Positions 36,344 through 45,990 are shown, counted from the stretch's first letter. The stretch: DNA of 64,000 bases from Rhizobium sp. 18065 (GCF_902706095.1 NZ_CACSJP010000002.1:62001-126000), one strand, 5' to 3'. The notes: a model not told the origin generated them from the sequence alone. Numbers and translations: made by a program.

Positions 36344-37462
36344 ATGATGACAGCAGCCACCGGCGACACCGATATCGCATCCTCCATGCCCATTCTCCAG
36401 CTGCGCGCCGTCGACAAGTTCTTCGGTGAATTCCCGGCCGTCGACCGCATCAGCCTGGACATTCGCGAGGGCGAGTTCTTCACCATCGTCGGCCCGTCTG
36501 GCAGCGGCAAGACGACCATGGTGCGCATGCTGGTCGGCATGGACAAGCCGACCAATGGCGATATCCTGCTGCGCGGCGAACGCATCAACGACGTGCCGGC
36601 CAACAAGCGTCCGACCTGCATGGTCTTCCAGTCCCTGGCGCTGTTTCCCCATCGCACCGTCGGCCAGAACATCGAATTCCCCCTGAAGATCCGCGGCGTG
36701 AAGGCAGCAAGCCGCAAGGAACGGGCGCTCGAACTGATGGCGCAACTACGCCTTCCGGAAAGCTATTACGGCAAGGGCGTGTTGCAATGCTCCGGCGGCG
36801 AGCGCCAGCGCGTCGCGCTCGCCCGGGCGCTCGCCTTCGATCCCGAAATCCTTTTCTTCGACGAGCCGCTGTCGGCGCTCGACTACAAGCTGCGCAAGAT
36901 CCTCGAAAAGGAACTCAAGGACATTCACCGCGAGACCGGCAAGACCTTCGTCTACATCACCCATTCGCTTGAGGAAGCGATGGTGATGTCGGACCGCATC
37001 GGCGTAATGAACAAGGGACGCTTCGTGCAGATCGGCACGCCCAACGAGATCTACGGCAATCCCTCGACCCGCTTCGTCTCCGAATTCATGGGTGAGGTCA
37101 ACATTCTCGACGTCGGCCCCGGCCCGGACGGCACCGTGATCGACCAGGACACCGGTGCTTCCTATCACGCGCCGCCGATCGCCGATGCCTTTGCCGGCGG
37201 TTCGCTGGTCATCCGCCCCGAAGACATCCGCTTTCTCGACGATCCCGCCGCCCCGGCCGCCAACAAGCTCGAAGGCGTGGTCTACAATGAATACCTGCTG
37301 GGATCGCGGGTGCAATATCAGGTGCGCGTCGGCGATGCCCAGGTCTTCCTGGTCGAGAAGCTGCGCGAGCAGCAGCTGACAAACGCCCGCGGCGGCAGGG
37401 TGACGATCGCCTGGGACGCCAAGGATTCGACCATCTTCCCGACCGCCCGTTTTGCCAATTGA
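36344..37462 (+). CDS. polyamine-type ABC transporter ATP-binding protein (second system)
   Basis: A 372-residue ATPase with Walker A GPSGSGKTTMVR, signature CSGGERQRVALARAL, Walker B ILFFDEPLSALD and a C-terminal TOBE-like domain (LVIRPEDIRF). The signature has Cys instead of the usual Leu before SGG, a tolerated change. Gene order differs from the first system: the ATPase precedes the permeases here. The ATG at 36344 is followed by a second ATG. Confidence 0.93.
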   Translation: MMTAATGDTDIASSMPILQLRAVDKFFGEFPAVDRISLDIREGEFFTIVGPSGSGKTTMVRMLVGMDKPTNGDILLRGERINDVPANKRPTCMVFQSLALFPHRTVGQNIEFPLKIRGVKAASRKERALELMAQLRLPESYYGKGVLQCSGGERQRVALARALAFDPEILFFDEPLSALDYKLRKILEKELKDIHRETGKTFVYITHSLEEAMVMSDRIGVMNKGRFVQIGTPNEIYGNPSTRFVSEFMGEVNILDVGPGPDGTVIDQDTGASYHAPPIADAFAGGSLVIRPEDIRFLDDPAAPAANKLEGVVYNEYLLGSRVQYQVRVGDAQVFLVEKLREQQLTNARGGRVTIAWDAKDSTIFPTARFAN

Positions 37463-37494
37463 CCGGACCAGACTTGACGAGGGACTTGTACAGC

Positions 37495-38430
37495 ATGACG
37501 GATGCTAGCGAAACGCTCAGCCACAATGTCGCTCTGCCGCGCCGGATGTCACGGTCGGAGCCCTGGCCGGTGCGGCTGGGCCGTGGCATGAGGAAACCGG
37601 GTTTTCTGGCCGCACTTCCGGTTGGGCTTTTGCTACTTTTGGGCTTTCTCGGCCCTCTGACGCTGGTCTTCATCTTCGCCTTCATGCCGCCGCAGACCTT
37701 TTCCGTGCGGCAGATGCCGACGCTTGAGAATTTCCGCACGATCTTTGCCGACAGCTATTACCTGTCCTTCCTCGCCTCCCTGCAACTGGCCGCCTCCACC
37801 GTCGCCATCCTTCTGGTGATCTGCTATCCGCTGGCTGTCGCGATGGTGCGGGTGTTTACCCGAAAGGCCGGTATTCTGGCGCTGGTTCTGGCCGCTCCCC
37901 TTTTCGTCGCCGACAATCTGCGGCTGATGGGCTGGATGCTGTTCCTGGTCAAGGGCGGCGTCGTCTCCGGCACAATGCAGACCTATTTCGGTATTCCGGT
38001 CGATTCCATGCTCTACACCTTCAGCGCCACGTTGTTCGGCCTCGTCTACATCAACCTGCCGATGATGCTCTTCCCGATGATCCTCGGCGTCTCCATGGTG
38101 CCCGCCCAGATGCGCGAGGCAGCCTTCGATCTCGGCGCCAGCCGCTGGCAGGTGATGAAGGAAGTCGACATACCGCTGGCCATGCCCGGCATCATGATCG
38201 GCGCGCTGATCACCTTCATCCTCGCCGCCGGCGCCATCACCGAGGCCAAAGTGCTCGGCGGCACGGCCGTGGTGATGATCGCCCAGGACATCCAGAAGGA
38301 ATTTACCTTCGCGCAGAACTGGCCGAAAGGCTCGGCCCTATCGATGCTGATGATCGTGCTGGCCGGCTCGCTGGCGCTTGCCATGTTCAAGCGCGTCGAT
38401 CTCGACGCCATCTTCGGTCGCAAGGGATGA
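37495..38430 (+). CDS. polyamine-type ABC transporter permease (second system, PotB-like)
   Basis: About 311 residues, six predicted helices, first at AALPVGLLLLLGFLGPLTLVF, with the loop EAAFDLGASRWQVMKEVDIPLAMPGI. ATG 37495 has AGGGA upstream; an in-frame TTG at 37459 that overlaps the ATPase stop is possible. It forms the channel with the next gene. Confidence 0.9.
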   Translation: MTDASETLSHNVALPRRMSRSEPWPVRLGRGMRKPGFLAALPVGLLLLLGFLGPLTLVFIFAFMPPQTFSVRQMPTLENFRTIFADSYYLSFLASLQLAASTVAILLVICYPLAVAMVRVFTRKAGILALVLAAPLFVADNLRLMGWMLFLVKGGVVSGTMQTYFGIPVDSMLYTFSATLFGLVYINLPMMLFPMILGVSMVPAQMREAAFDLGASRWQVMKEVDIPLAMPGIMIGALITFILAAGAITEAKVLGGTAVVMIAQDIQKEFTFAQNWPKGSALSMLMIVLAGSLALAMFKRVDLDAIFGRKG

Positions 38431-38443
38431 GAGGACCACGCCC

Positions 38444-39250
38444 ATGAACGATTTCAGCCGCCGCGCCACTTTCGTCTATGGCAGCGCCATGGCTGCCCTC
38501 ATCCTGTTCATGTATCTGCCGATGATCACCATGGCGCTTGCGTCGTTCTCGCGCTCCAAATACTTCAGCTTCCCGGTGCCGAAATACTCGGACAAATGGT
38601 ATCTCGAAGTCTTCGCGTCCCTGTCGATCCGTGATTTCTTCTGGACCTCGACGGTGGTTGCCATCGCGGTCGCCTGCCTGTCGACGGTTCTGGCCTTCTT
38701 CGGCGCGCTGGCCTTTGCCCGCTACGACTGGAAAGGTCGACGCCTGTTCCAAAAGGTCATTCTGCTGCCCATCCTCTTTCCGCAGGCCGTGCTGGGCCTT
38801 GCCTTGCTGCTGTGGTTCACCGCACTCGGCATCACGCCCACCTGGCAGGCGACCGTCTTTGCCCATCTGGTCTGGATCGCGCCGATCGCCACGCTGGTGA
38901 TCGCCATCCAGGTCTATTCCTTCGATCCGGCGGTGGAGGAGGCCGCCTATGATCTGGGAGCGAGCCGCTGGCAGGTGATGCGTGAAATCACCCTGCCCTT
39001 GCTGGCTCCGGGCATCTTTTCCGGCTTCACCTTCGCCTTCCTGCTGTCCTGGGCGAATTTCCCGCTCTCCATGCTGTCGTCAGGGGCCGATTCCACCATT
39101 CCGGAATGGGTCAGCGCCAAACTTCAATCCGGATATACACCACAGGTCCCGGCGGTCGGCACTCTCACAATCCTCGCCGCGGCCGTAGTGATGGCAATCG
39201 GTCACCAGGTCTCGGCTCTCATGAAGCGCCGTCAGATCAAAGGCGAGTAG
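38444..39250 (+). CDS. polyamine-type ABC transporter permease (second system, PotC-like)
   Basis: A 268-residue permease starting at ATG 38444 with GAGAGGA upstream. The first helix is ALILFMYLPMITMALASF and the ATPase loop is EEAAYDLGASRWQVMREITLPLL. It is the last gene of the amine oxidase/importer cluster; an inverted repeat follows its stop. Confidence 0.92.
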   Translation: MNDFSRRATFVYGSAMAALILFMYLPMITMALASFSRSKYFSFPVPKYSDKWYLEVFASLSIRDFFWTSTVVAIAVACLSTVLAFFGALAFARYDWKGRRLFQKVILLPILFPQAVLGLALLLWFTALGITPTWQATVFAHLVWIAPIATLVIAIQVYSFDPAVEEAAYDLGASRWQVMREITLPLLAPGIFSGFTFAFLLSWANFPLSMLSSGADSTIPEWVSAKLQSGYTPQVPAVGTLTILAAAVVMAIGHQVSALMKRRQIKGE

Positions 39251-39260
39251 CTCAAACCAG

Positions 39261-39281
39261 ATCAGCGGGTTGGCCGCTGAT
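39261..39281 (+). terminator. possible terminator of the amine oxidase/importer operon
   Basis: Arms ATCAGCGG (39261-39268) and CCGCTGAT (39274-39281) form a perfect stem with a GTTGG loop 11 nt after the permease stop. No T-run follows, so intrinsic termination would be weak. Confidence 0.4.
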
Positions 39282-39364
39282 AAAGGGCCGCCACTTGGTT
39301 CGCCGAGGCCGACGAAGCACGACAAGGCCCTCGGGTAGAAGCAAGCCTGAATGCAAGGAATGCA

Positions 39365-40210
39365 TTAGGCTGTTCCCGCGGCATACATCCACGTAGATCC
39401 GGCAAGAACGAGGGAAATGCCGATGCCGTGCGAGACATGGCTTTTCGCCACTCCTTTCTCTAAGGCCATTGCCAAGAGAAGAAACGTCATGGCAACGATG
39501 TTCATCATGCCAAGAAAAATCATGGTCATCATCAGCGGTCCGTTGGATTTTACACAGTATCCGGCGTAGCGAATGCCTGCCGCAAACGACGCGCAAATGT
39601 TCGCGTCGCCATGAGTTGCCGGAACGTTGCGTGTTGCGATCTTGAGCCGGGCGCTGTGTTTGAACGGTGTCCATTGAAAAGCTCCGGCACCGATGATAGC
39701 GCCGGCAGCAACAACACCCGCAATGCCCGCCGTGGAGACGAGGTGTGGGCCGACTTGAAGGTGCAAGGCCATATCGACTGTCGCGAGCACCAGGGAAAAC
39801 AGCGTCCAGATGACGCCGTAGCCGCCGAGGAAGCCGAAAGCAGCGGCGGCAGAACCACCGGTTCTGAGCACGCGCCACGCAGGAGTAGCGCAGGGCAACA
39901 TCATCGCCAGCGTCATTATTGCCCCCATTTCGCAGAATTGGCTCCAGGAACCCCATGAGAAAGATGGCGTTACATCCGTGATACACAGTGACTGCCAGAG
40001 TTCAAAGGGCATACCTTTCATCATAAGGACGATGCCACTGGCGGTCGCCATGCCGGGGCCGAGCGACCCAGTTTCAGGCGAGAAAATCGCCGCACTGAGC
40101 ATATCGAAAATAGCCAGCCACCCGAGCGCGACAATGCTTGCCGCCAGCAGAAATGGCGGTGGTGCGAAATGCGGAAACCATATTGAAGGCGAAAATCGCA
40201 GAGAAGCCAT
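39365..40210 (-). CDS. DUF2182 integral membrane protein
   Basis: About 281 residues with roughly six hydrophobic helices. The segment MTLAMMLPCATPAWRV and the later QWTPFKHSARLKI match the conserved motifs of DUF2182 proteins, annotated as predicted metal-binding membrane proteins of unknown function. ATG 40210 is chosen because the upstream frame is not family-like and GAGAGGA precedes it. DUF2182 genes often neighbour a DUF1326 gene; I see none here, so this copy is an orphan. It converges with the amine transporter operon. Confidence 0.8.
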   Translation of the reverse strand: MASLRFSPSIWFPHFAPPPFLLAASIVALGWLAIFDMLSAAIFSPETGSLGPGMATASGIVLMMKGMPFELWQSLCITDVTPSFSWGSWSQFCEMGAIMTLAMMLPCATPAWRVLRTGGSAAAAFGFLGGYGVIWTLFSLVLATVDMALHLQVGPHLVSTAGIAGVVAAGAIIGAGAFQWTPFKHSARLKIATRNVPATHGDANICASFAAGIRYAGYCVKSNGPLMMTMIFLGMMNIVAMTFLLLAMALEKGVAKSHVSHGIGISLVLAGSTWMYAAGTA

Positions 40211-40553
40211 CCCGGTCGTTCCTCTCCAGGCTGACCGTATCGTGATATGAGACCCAAGTCTGCGCGCCAGGGGGTCGCTACGCAATCGACCGTTTGGTGG
40301 AGGGTCTGGAACGACATTGGTTGGTATCAAGATGCCATGCCAGGCGACGGAACTCAGACAGTGCAAAGGCCCACCAGCGAGCCCACCTTCATGAGCGCAC
40401 AGCAGATCGATGTGCAGACTGGCTGCCGATTCAGGACGCGCTCCTCTGCGCCTTCGCGTCGCTCACGTCATTCACGCATAAGACGCGACACGATATTGTT
40501 TCGGTCATCGAAGACCGGGATCCTGATCATGTCATTGCTCATGCTTGGCTCCG
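40211..40553. other. 343 bp without a recognisable gene
   Basis: The gap between the DUF2182 start and the isoaspartyl-peptidase stop holds only short frames; a 24-codon frame on the minus strand starting near 40546 has no family resemblance. The DUF2182 promoter is expected here. Confidence 0.5.
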
Positions 40554-41498
40554 TCACACAGTGACCTCGTAGATTGTCTCATGTGTGGCGACAAAAGCCT
40601 TGCCATCGCCCGTCACCCAGCCGCGAAACATGCCCGGCGTGTTGTAAGGCGCGGTGATGGCTCCGTCTGCACCGACCGCCACCAGTCCGGCACCGATATC
40701 ATGGGCCGCCAGATCACCATTGACGACACCATCTGCGGCGGTTGCAAGGTCCTGGCCGAGATAGGCGACCCGGCTGGCGATCTCGTGCCCCACGACATGG
40801 CGGATGAAGAACTCGCCTTTGCCGGTGCCGGAAACGGCACAAGCGCCATCGCGCGCATAGGTGCCGGCGCCGATGATCGGGCTGTCGCCGACACGACCGT
40901 CCGGCTTGTTGGTATAACCTCCTGTCGAGGTCGCGGCCGCCAGATGTCCGGCAGCATCCAGCGCTACCGCGCCGACCGTGCCGTGTTTCTCGTTTTCGGT
41001 GCCGTCGGTGCCGGCCGCAGCATGGACCTTCATTGCCGCCAGCGCCTCGACGCGTTTTGCCGTGGTGAAATAGGACTGTGGCTCCGTGGCCAGACCGCTC
41101 GCTTCAGCGAAACGATCGGCTGCCGCCCCGGTCAGAAGAACGGCGCGGCCATCCTGCATCAGCAGGCGCGCCGCCTTGACGGGATTGCGGATCGCAAGCG
41201 AAGCCGAGACTGCGCCCGCTTCCAGCGTTGCACCGTCCATGATCGAGGCATCTAGCTCATGCACGCCGTTTTCGTTCAGTGCGGCGCCATGACCGGCGTT
41301 GAAATGCGGGCTGTCTTCCATCACTACGACGGCAGCCTCGACCGCATCGAGCGCCGATCCGCCGGTCTGCAACACTGCATAACCGGCCTTGAGTGCCGCC
41401 GCGAGGTCCTGTCGGGCCGCCTGCCAGTCTTCCGGCGTCATGCTCGCTTCCGGCATCACGCCGCATCCGCCATGAATGGCCAGTGCAATCTTCTTCAT
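40554..41498 (-). CDS. isoaspartyl peptidase/L-asparaginase, Ntn-hydrolase type
   Basis: A 314-residue plant-type asparaginase precursor. Autocleavage would occur before Thr174 in NEKHGTVGAVALD, giving alpha and beta subunits; the glycine-rich TSTGGYTNKPDGRVGDSPIIGAGTYA strand and the GTGKGEFF segment form the active site. Family members hydrolyse isoaspartyl dipeptides and asparagine. The ATG has GGAGCAGGA upstream. It lies at the 3' end of the hydantoinase/DUF917 operon, which suggests that the pathway ends with cleavage of a beta-aspartyl or similar amide. Confidence 0.93.
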   Translation of the reverse strand: MKKIALAIHGGCGVMPEASMTPEDWQAARQDLAAALKAGYAVLQTGGSALDAVEAAVVVMEDSPHFNAGHGAALNENGVHELDASIMDGATLEAGAVSASLAIRNPVKAARLLMQDGRAVLLTGAAADRFAEASGLATEPQSYFTTAKRVEALAAMKVHAAAGTDGTENEKHGTVGAVALDAAGHLAAATSTGGYTNKPDGRVGDSPIIGAGTYARDGACAVSGTGKGEFFIRHVVGHEIASRVAYLGQDLATAADGVVNGDLAAHDIGAGLVAVGADGAITAPYNTPGMFRGWVTGDGKAFVATHETIYEVTV

Positions 41499-41607
41499 GT
41501 CCTGCTCCGATAATCATCGCAGGATCAGCCGGCACCCACCGGACCGATCTTGCTCTCATGCAAACCCGCATTGGCAAATGCCCGGTGACTGCACCGGACG
41601 CGCCGTC

Positions 41608-43146
41608 TCAGACGAAGGCGATGTCGCCGATCACCCGCACTCGTACGCGGCGTGCACCGCCGGGCAGATAGGCGATCGGGATATCCTCGACCTCGAGCGT
41701 TTTCAGGCTCTGCCGGCTGGCACCCGACGCAACGGCCGCGTCCTGCGCCTCGGTCTCGGCCTTGGCAAGCGCCTCGTCGCGGCTCAAGCCGGAAAACACC
41801 TGGTCGACCTCGCCGGAAACCTGCGCCATCGCAGCGCCCAGCGCATTGGCCACACCGGCATTCTCGACCCGCAGCACCTCGGAGGCTCCGGTGATCTGAT
41901 CCGGGATCAGGAAGGCGCCGCCACCGACGGCAATCAGCGGCACATCATCGGCCGAGGTCTTCATCTGGTCGAAACTGTCGGTGACCATGGTGCGGAGGCG
42001 CTCGAGGCTTGCCTTAACGAATGCCGGATCGAGATCCTTCACCCGGTCCCGGTCGCCCATTTCGATCAGGCCAGCGGCAACCGCGATGTCCGAAGTCGTC
42101 AGCGTCTGACCGCCGAAGACGCGCGCTTCGGTGAGGATGCGGTAACCGACCGAACGCGGACCGATCTTGCCGGTTTCCGGATCGACGATCGTGCCGCCAC
42201 CGAGCGCAATCGGTAGCAGATCAGGCATGCGGAACAGCGTGCGCACGCCGCCGATATGGACGATATTGTTGGCTTCGCGCGGAAAACCGCCGACAAGGCA
42301 GCCGATATCCGACGTTGTGCCGCCGACATCGACGACCATTCCGTCCGTCAATCCGGTCAGGAAGGCAGCCCCGCGCATCGAATTGGTTGGTCCCGAGGCA
42401 AAGCTGTGCACCGGGTTTGACGCCGCCACATCCGCCAGCGCCACCGTGCCGTCGTTCTGCGTCAGGTAGAAGGGTGCCGTCACCCCCGCCTCGCGCAGGG
42501 CATCCGAAAATGCCTGCACGGTCGTCCTGCCGAGCGATTGCAGCGCCGCGTTCAACAGTGCGACATTCTCACGTTCCAGCAGGCCGATCCGGCCAAGCGT
42601 GTGCGACAGCGTGATCTTTGCGTCGGGGATCACCGAACGCACGATTTCCGCAGCCACCACCTCGCATTCGGTGGTCAGCGGCGAAAACGTCGCCGAAATC
42701 GCGATCGAGGTGATGCCGGCGTCGCGGATTTTCATCGCCGCTTCGCGGATCTCGTCCGGAATCATCGGCACCAGCGGGCTGCCGTCATATTCATGACCAC
42801 CATGCACCATGAAGATCATCGGATCGACAGCCGCGCGCAGATCAACCGGCCAGTCGCACATCGGCGGCAGCGAGCCACCGGTCGGCAACGCGATGCGGAT
42901 CGCCGCTACCCGTTCGAGGCGGGCGCGCTCGACGACGGCATTGGTGAAATGCGTCGTGCCGATCATCACGGCGTCGATCGGCCGGTCCGTCGGGCCGACA
43001 AAGCCGGAGACATGCGCCAGAGCCGCTTTCACGCCGGACATCACGTCCTGCGTTGTGGGAACCTTGATCGAGGACAGGATTGTCTCGCCGTCGATCAGCA
43101 CGGCATCCGTATTGGTGCCGCCAACGTCAATACCGATGCGCTTCAT
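41608..43146 (-). CDS. hydantoinase/oxoprolinase A-type protein (copy 2)
   Basis: A 512-residue protein of the HyuA/acetone-carboxylase-like ATPase family. The N-terminus MKRIGIDVGGTNTDAVLIDG and the internal MVVDVGGTTSDIG are the two phosphate-binding motifs of the actin/Hsp70-like fold. It is shorter than full HyuA proteins of about 690 residues, and no HyuB subunit gene is present; its partner is evidently the DUF917 protein whose stop overlaps its start. The likely chemistry is ATP-dependent opening of a cyclic amide such as a hydantoin or oxoproline-like ring. Confidence 0.88.
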   Translation of the reverse strand: MKRIGIDVGGTNTDAVLIDGETILSSIKVPTTQDVMSGVKAALAHVSGFVGPTDRPIDAVMIGTTHFTNAVVERARLERVAAIRIALPTGGSLPPMCDWPVDLRAAVDPMIFMVHGGHEYDGSPLVPMIPDEIREAAMKIRDAGITSIAISATFSPLTTECEVVAAEIVRSVIPDAKITLSHTLGRIGLLERENVALLNAALQSLGRTTVQAFSDALREAGVTAPFYLTQNDGTVALADVAASNPVHSFASGPTNSMRGAAFLTGLTDGMVVDVGGTTSDIGCLVGGFPREANNIVHIGGVRTLFRMPDLLPIALGGGTIVDPETGKIGPRSVGYRILTEARVFGGQTLTTSDIAVAAGLIEMGDRDRVKDLDPAFVKASLERLRTMVTDSFDQMKTSADDVPLIAVGGGAFLIPDQITGASEVLRVENAGVANALGAAMAQVSGEVDQVFSGLSRDEALAKAETEAQDAAVASGASRQSLKTLEVEDIPIAYLPGGARRVRVRVIGDIAFV

Positions 43147-44219
43147 GGGAATACCGATGTAAAGTCAATGTCATAACCGAAGGCTCGGGGGCCGACGGCA
43201 GCGATACCTGCAGGTGAGGTCAAAAGCGCGGGCGCCGGCAAGGCGATAGCTGTCACCCGCTGGCCGTAGCGCACCGATTCCGTGCCGATGGCGCTGCCCG
43301 AAATCGTGTCGAGCAGGCAGATGAGATCAGGCGTCATGGCAACCGGCTGACCATCCCGGAAGGCAACCGCCCATTCGTTCTGGAAGCCGAGTTCCATGCG
43401 CGAGCCCTTGTCGGCATCGATACCCTCGATCAGGGTCGTGCCACGCAGGAAGCCGCCGGTGGTTTCGCGGGCGACATCGATCACCTTGCCGCGAAACAGC
43501 TGCTTGCCGCCTTCATGGTCGAGCACTGCCTTGACCGGATCGTCGTGGCGTGCCCGCGCTTCGATCACCGCCCGGCCGAGTTCGACCGCCTTGGTGACGG
43601 TGTAGTGAATGCCCCAGTCCTTGACCTCGCGGCCAGTGCGCGGCGCCTTGCAGGTCGCAGCCGTCGAGCCGACTTCGGTGCAAACCTTGCGCGAAATGCG
43701 CTCCATCCATTTCCACGAGGCGGCGCGCGTCACGATCACTTCGTTGTCGCGCACATCGACCAGCGACAGCGGGAACATCGGCAGATTGCCGATCGCAAAC
43801 GAGGTCATCTGCGCTTCCGGATAGGCGCGGCCCATGGCATCGGCATTGACGACAGGGCGACCGAGCATGGCGGCAGCGAGAAATGACGACAGCGCATTCG
43901 AGCCGCCGATCTCGACGCTCATGATGGCGCGGAACGGCTTGCCGAGATAATCTTCCATCACCTCGACCGCCCGGGCGAGATGGGCGGGATCGCCGAGACG
44001 TTCCTGGCCAACCAGTGGTGCGCCCATATTCGACACGACCGCCACCATGTCGTCATCCTCGAGCGCCATCGGATCCATCAGCTGGACGCGGCGGCCTTCG
44101 GCATAGAGGCGGCGCAGGTTGAGGGTGGAGATATAGGGATTGCCCCCGCCCCCGGTTCCCAAAATCCACGCGCCGGTGGCGAGCGGCTCGATATTCTCTT
44201 CTGCGAATTCCTGAAGCAT
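43143..44219 (-). CDS. DUF917 family protein (copy 2)
   Basis: A 358-residue member of the DUF917 family (Pfam lists the family as S-methyl thiohydantoin desulfurase-like). It starts with LATGAWILGTGGGGNPY, the conserved glycine-rich motif, and has SVEIGGSNALSSFLAAAMLGRPVVNADAMGRA-type segments. Its stop overlaps the start of the hydantoinase gene (ATGA), so the two are made together. It probably acts on the same heterocyclic substrate. It lies 175 nt after the binding-protein gene. Confidence 0.88.
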   Translation of the reverse strand: MLQEFAEENIEPLATGAWILGTGGGGNPYISTLNLRRLYAEGRRVQLMDPMALEDDDMVAVVSNMGAPLVGQERLGDPAHLARAVEVMEDYLGKPFRAIMSVEIGGSNALSSFLAAAMLGRPVVNADAMGRAYPEAQMTSFAIGNLPMFPLSLVDVRDNEVIVTRAASWKWMERISRKVCTEVGSTAATCKAPRTGREVKDWGIHYTVTKAVELGRAVIEARARHDDPVKAVLDHEGGKQLFRGKVIDVARETTGGFLRGTTLIEGIDADKGSRMELGFQNEWAVAFRDGQPVAMTPDLICLLDTISGSAIGTESVRYGQRVTAIALPAPALLTSPAGIAAVGPRAFGYDIDFTSVFP

Positions 44220-44347
44220 GTGTCACCTTCGGTCATGCAACGTCGCCCGCGGTCGATCGACCATGCGGCGAGCTGCAATCTGTCATTCTGCGGCTTGGAT
44301 TTTTCATCGTCGGGGCAACAGCCAACCGGCGATGTTGCAAGGGGGGG

Positions 44348-44371
44348 CCGGCCCCGCATCCGCGGAACCGG
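44348..44371 (-). other. strong stem-loop between binding-protein and DUF917 genes
   Basis: On the transcribed strand a ten-pair stem (eight GC pairs and two GU pairs) with a GGAU loop forms about 24 nt after the binding-protein stop. A GC-only palindrome GGGGCCGGCCCC (44344-44355) overlaps it. Without a T-run it most likely attenuates readthrough or protects the upstream message. Confidence 0.5.
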
Positions 44372-44394
44372 CTTGTCTCGGCGCAATGCGAAGA

Positions 44395-45990
44395 TCAGTT
44401 CGCGTTGCAATCCCAATGGAAGTTGGAAAAGTTCAGGTCCCAGCTCTGCATCGGAATGAAAGCATAGCCCTGCAGGCACTTGTTCGCGCCGTAACGGCGG
44501 TTCGGCGCAACGGCCCAGACGTCGGGCTGCAGTTCTGCGATCTTGGTCTGCAACTCCTTGTAGGTGGCGTTCTGGGCAGCCACATCGGTTTCTCCACGCG
44601 CCTTGTCGATCAGCGCGTCGATCTCCGGGTTCTGCAGCCATTCCATCGCCCACCAGGTGCCGGCAGCCTTGGAATGATACTGGTTGTAGAACATCGCATC
44701 CGGCGAGGGATAGCTCGGTGAGACGTTGACCTGGGTCGAGGCCGGCGTCGTTTCCGGCTTGGCGGACAGCTCGACGATGCGGTTCCAAGGCTCCGGCTTG
44801 ATGTCGAGCGTGATGCCGATCTGCTCGAGATTGGCCTGCAGCAGCAGTGCCACTTCCGCCTCGAAGGCGAGCGAAGCGACATAGCTGTTGACCAGCGTGA
44901 TCGGCTGGCCGGCATATTTCGACTTCGCCAGTTCTTCCTTGGCCTTTTCGAGGTCGAAGACGCCAGGCTCGATGCCGTCGTTATGGGCGTCCTTGAACGC
45001 GTCAGACAATGGCCCCTTCATGTCGAAGCCCGGATAGATGACTTCCTGAATGGTCTTGTAATCGGTTGCGTAGGCGATGGCGCGGCGCACATGCACGTCG
45101 TCGGTCGGGTAGACCTTGGTGTTGAGCTTGATGACGAAGCCACCGGCCGTGCGGGTCTGGATCAGCTTGTAGCCGTCCATCTTGCCAATCGCCTCATAGG
45201 TGTCGTTGCCGAGACCATGCGAGGAAAGGCCGAGTTCGCCCTTTTCGGCAAGCGCCTTGACGGTTGCGTCGTCGCTGGTCTGGACGAAGCGCACTTCGTC
45301 GATCGGCTTGCCCTTGGTCCAGCCGAGGAAATGATCGGCATTTCGGTCGATGACCATGTCGGCAGACCGATTGTAGCTGACCAGCTTGTAGGGGCCGGAA
45401 CCTGAGGAATGTTCGCCGACATAGGTTTCGCCCCACTTGTCGTCAGCCGTGGCATTGCTCTCGACCAGCTTCTGGTTCAAAGCCATGAAGATCGGGGTGA
45501 CCGACATGAAGGGCGCGAACTGGCGTTCAAGCTTGAAGATGACGGTCACATCGTCCGGCGTGGTGATGTTTTCCGGCTTGATCAGGCCGACAACGAGGTT
45601 GGACGGTCCCTTGTTGATGCCAATCAGGCGCTTTACCGACCAGGCGATGTCGGAAGCCTTGAGCGCCGTACCGTCCTGGAATTTCGCATCGTCGCGCAGG
45701 TGGAACGTATAGGTCAGGCCGTCTGGAGAAATATCCCAGGACTTCGCCAGATGCGGCACGATCTCGCCGGACGGGCTGACGGTGGTCAGACCGTCATACA
45801 GGTTCACGATCGCCATGTAGCCGGTATAGTCGGTGACCTTGGCCGGATCGAGCGACGAGAAGATCTGCATCGTGTTGACGGCGATCGAGACCTTGTCGTC
45901 AGACAGGGCAACGGCAGACGTCAGGGACAGGCCCATGGCAGTGCCGACCGCCAGCATGGCGAGGCGCGATTTGATGGAATGCACGTTCAT
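44395..45990 (-). CDS. ABC transporter substrate-binding protein, family 5 (hydantoinase operon)
   Basis: Periplasmic protein of 531 residues with a signal peptide (MLAVGTAMGLSLTSAVALS). Family 5 marks are LDPAKVTDYTGYMAIVNLYDGL, LAKSWDISPDGLTYTFHLRD, GSGPYKLVSYN and the C-terminal QPDVWAVAPNRRYGANKC region. It lies between the two hydantoinase/DUF917 pairs and works with the permeases and ATPase at 48.7-52.3 kb. The ligand is expected to be a small peptide-like or heterocyclic compound that the linked enzymes degrade. Confidence 0.92.
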   Translation of the reverse strand: MNVHSIKSRLAMLAVGTAMGLSLTSAVALSDDKVSIAVNTMQIFSSLDPAKVTDYTGYMAIVNLYDGLTTVSPSGEIVPHLAKSWDISPDGLTYTFHLRDDAKFQDGTALKASDIAWSVKRLIGINKGPSNLVVGLIKPENITTPDDVTVIFKLERQFAPFMSVTPIFMALNQKLVESNATADDKWGETYVGEHSSGSGPYKLVSYNRSADMVIDRNADHFLGWTKGKPIDEVRFVQTSDDATVKALAEKGELGLSSHGLGNDTYEAIGKMDGYKLIQTRTAGGFVIKLNTKVYPTDDVHVRRAIAYATDYKTIQEVIYPGFDMKGPLSDAFKDAHNDGIEPGVFDLEKAKEELAKSKYAGQPITLVNSYVASLAFEAEVALLLQANLEQIGITLDIKPEPWNRIVELSAKPETTPASTQVNVSPSYPSPDAMFYNQYHSKAAGTWWAMEWLQNPEIDALIDKARGETDVAAQNATYKELQTKIAELQPDVWAVAPNRRYGANKCLQGYAFIPMQSWDLNFSNFHWDCNAN

